33,605 bases of DNA from Phenylobacterium sp. (GTDB lineage Bacteria; Pseudomonadota; Alphaproteobacteria; Caulobacterales; Caulobacteraceae): contig NZ_SSMZ01000262.1 of NCBI RefSeq assembly GCF_004799395.1, forward strand, positions 1 through 33,605. Reading direction: 5' to 3'. The notes beneath the pieces are model-generated. The model did no database searches and was not told the DNA's origin. It was given only the letters and a program-made list of their open reading frames with translations. Positions 32,757 through 33,605 of this stretch are shown one piece after another. The translations under genes were made by a program, and so were the position numbers. Positions within the stretch are counted from its first letter, which is position 1. Every line of letters begins with the position of its first letter.

Positions 32757-33116
32757 ATGATCCCGGCTTCCGATCTGTGGATGCTGGGCCTGCGGCCGGT
32801 CCGCAATGACGAGGACGACGCGGCGGCCGTGGGCGATGTTGTCCGCCCGGCGCGCTCGACGAAGTTCGTTGTCGACCAGCGGCTCGGCCGCTGGCGCGTG
32901 CAGCTGAACGATGAGGACGCGGGCGCCTTCGCCAGCCTGGACGACGCCGTGCGTTTCGCTTGCGGCCAGGCGCGCGAGCAGGCCAAGGCCGGGACCCTCG
33001 GCGTGGTGGTGGTGCAGTCCGAGGTCCAGGAAATGCACTGCTTCACCCCGCCGGCCGGGGCCTATGTCGCCCCGCCCGAACCCAAGCTGCGCGTGGTCGG
33101 AGGCGCGGGCCGATGA
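32757..33116 (+). CDS. Small hypothetical protein in the kdp-divergent operon
   Basis: A 119-residue protein, probably cytoplasmic. The middle reads KFVVDQRLGRWRVQLNDEDA, then FASLDDAVRFACGQAREQA and LGVVVVQSEVQEMHCF: strand, helix, strand, a layout like small DUF2188-type domains, without certain homology. The ATG at 32757 lies one base after the preceding stop, and its stop overlaps the next start as ATGA, so translation is coupled. No catalytic motif is seen. Confidence 0.75.
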   Translation: MIPASDLWMLGLRPVRNDEDDAAAVGDVVRPARSTKFVVDQRLGRWRVQLNDEDAGAFASLDDAVRFACGQAREQAKAGTLGVVVVQSEVQEMHCFTPPAGAYVAPPEPKLRVVGGAGR

Positions 33117-33307
33117 CGCCTCGCGCCTCCAGCTCCTACGAGGCCTGGTACGCCAGGCTCAAGGTCGCGCATCGCAGAGCCTTGGCCCGTCACTGGCCGC
33201 TGGTGCTGGTGGCTTTCGCCATCGCGATCGTCGTCGGCGTCCTGAGCCCTGACCGCAGCAAACCGCCCGCGTCCCCAGCGACCACGTCGGCGGAGTCGGT
33301 CAGATGA
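33113..33307 (+). CDS. Small single-span membrane protein
   Basis: A 64-residue protein. A basic N-terminal part (YARLKVAHRRALARHWP) precedes one membrane span (LVLVAFAIAIVVGVLS) and a short Ser/Pro tail. The ATG at 33113 overlaps the previous stop and the stop overlaps the next ATG, both as ATGA. The basic residues before the span predict an inside N-terminus. I do not recognise the family. Confidence 0.72.
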   Translation: MTPRASSSYEAWYARLKVAHRRALARHWPLVLVAFAIAIVVGVLSPDRSKPPASPATTSAESVR

Positions 33308-33525
33308 GGTCCCCTTCACAAGGACCGGCGCCGAGCCTGACCCGGAGCGACCTCTCGCCCTGCGATCGGTTCCTGGCCAGGCGCAGGGCCATCTTCCTGC
33401 GGGACTGGATCCTGGCGCTGATCGCCCTGGGTCTGGTCCTGGCGGCCACCCTTTTGCGCTCCGAGCCCCGTCATCCGGCGCCTGACGCGCCTCAGGCTGC
33501 GCACCCCGGCGCCCCGCAGATCTGA
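33304..33525 (+). CDS. Small single-span membrane protein
   Basis: A 73-residue protein similar in layout to the one before it: an Arg-rich stretch (RFLARRRAIFLRDW), one membrane span (ILALIALGLVLAATLL) and a Pro/Ala-rich periplasmic tail. It may be a distant duplicate of the preceding gene. The start overlaps the previous stop as ATGA. It is the last gene of the four-gene operon and converges on the efflux gene at the right edge with only 13 bases between them. Confidence 0.7.
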   Translation: MRSPSQGPAPSLTRSDLSPCDRFLARRRAIFLRDWILALIALGLVLAATLLRSEPRHPAPDAPQAAHPGAPQI

Positions 33526-33538
33526 CGCAGGCGCCGTC

Positions 33539-33605
33539 CTAGCTGTCCTGACGCCAGCCGCCGCCCAGGGCGCGGAAGGTGGCCACCGCGGCGCGGGCCG
33601 CCGCC
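33539..33605 (-). CDS. RND efflux outer-membrane factor (NodT/OprM family), C-terminal end only
   Basis: Only the last 21 codons are in the window, reading ARAAVATFRALGGGWRQDS before a TAG stop at 33539-33541. The ending x-x-(Y/F)-x-ALGGGW is characteristic of TolC/OprM/NodT-type outer-membrane channel proteins of tripartite efflux pumps (family knowledge). The rest lies beyond the right edge, so no further statement is possible. Confidence 0.72.
   Translation of the reverse strand, partial: AAARAAVATFRALGGGWRQDS

Noticed and set aside
1-33605. tRNA, rRNA, CRISPR arrays, insertion sequences, phage genes
   Set aside because: Looked for cloverleaf-like sequence, regularly spaced repeats, transposase or integrase motifs and terminal inverted repeats; found none convincing.

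Overview
The window is GC-rich, tightly packed DNA from a Gram-negative bacterium, most likely an alphaproteobacterium. A member of the Caulobacterales such as Phenylobacterium or Caulobacter would fit, but that placement is inference. The reasons are the hopanoid gene set, the strong G/C preference at third codon positions, a TonB-dependent receptor of the type common in that group, MlaA, an LptM-like lipoprotein and many 4-base ATGA start/stop overlaps. I see no tRNA, rRNA, CRISPR array, transposase or phage gene.

Left part (1 to about 14.3 kb): a hopanoid lipid cluster in two divergent arms. The minus-strand arm reads mlaA-hpnA-hpnB-hpnC-hpnD-hpnE, with hpnE running off the left edge. HpnC, HpnD and HpnE together turn farnesyl diphosphate into squalene. 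The plus-strand arm reads hpnI-hpnJ-hpnK, then a ferritin-like diiron gene broken by one extra C, then hpnL. These build the sugar-derived head groups of bacteriohopanepolyols. hpnN, an RND-type hopanoid exporter, converges on hpnL and is preceded by a small gene of uncertain frame.

Middle part (14.3 to 21.3 kb): an LptM-like lipoprotein, a membrane protein that is a KdpD sensor half without a kinase, a winged-helix regulator, a TetR regulator next to a beta-barrel porin, a small secreted protein, and an orphan KdpE-type response regulator divergent from a small gene of unknown function.

Right part (21.3 to 33.6 kb): a TonB-dependent receptor, then a complete potassium-uptake operon on the minus strand: a 27-residue membrane peptide, kdpF, kdpA, kdpB, a 60-codon ORF, kdpC, kdpD and kdpE. 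Divergent from it is a plus-strand operon whose first gene is a paralogue of the small gene beside the orphan KdpE. It is followed by three small genes, two of them single-span membrane proteins. The right edge holds the C-terminal end of a NodT/OprM-type outer-membrane efflux factor.

The most interesting feature is the second half. Pieces of the Kdp system occur twice within about 18 kb: sensor half, response regulator and a partner small gene. The promoter of the kdp operon carries a perfect FNR/FixK-type box overlapping a KdpE-like direct repeat. Similar repeats lie upstream of the TonB receptor and the porin. This suggests an enlarged potassium or envelope-stress regulon, possibly linked to oxygen. 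All regulatory links are inference from sequence.
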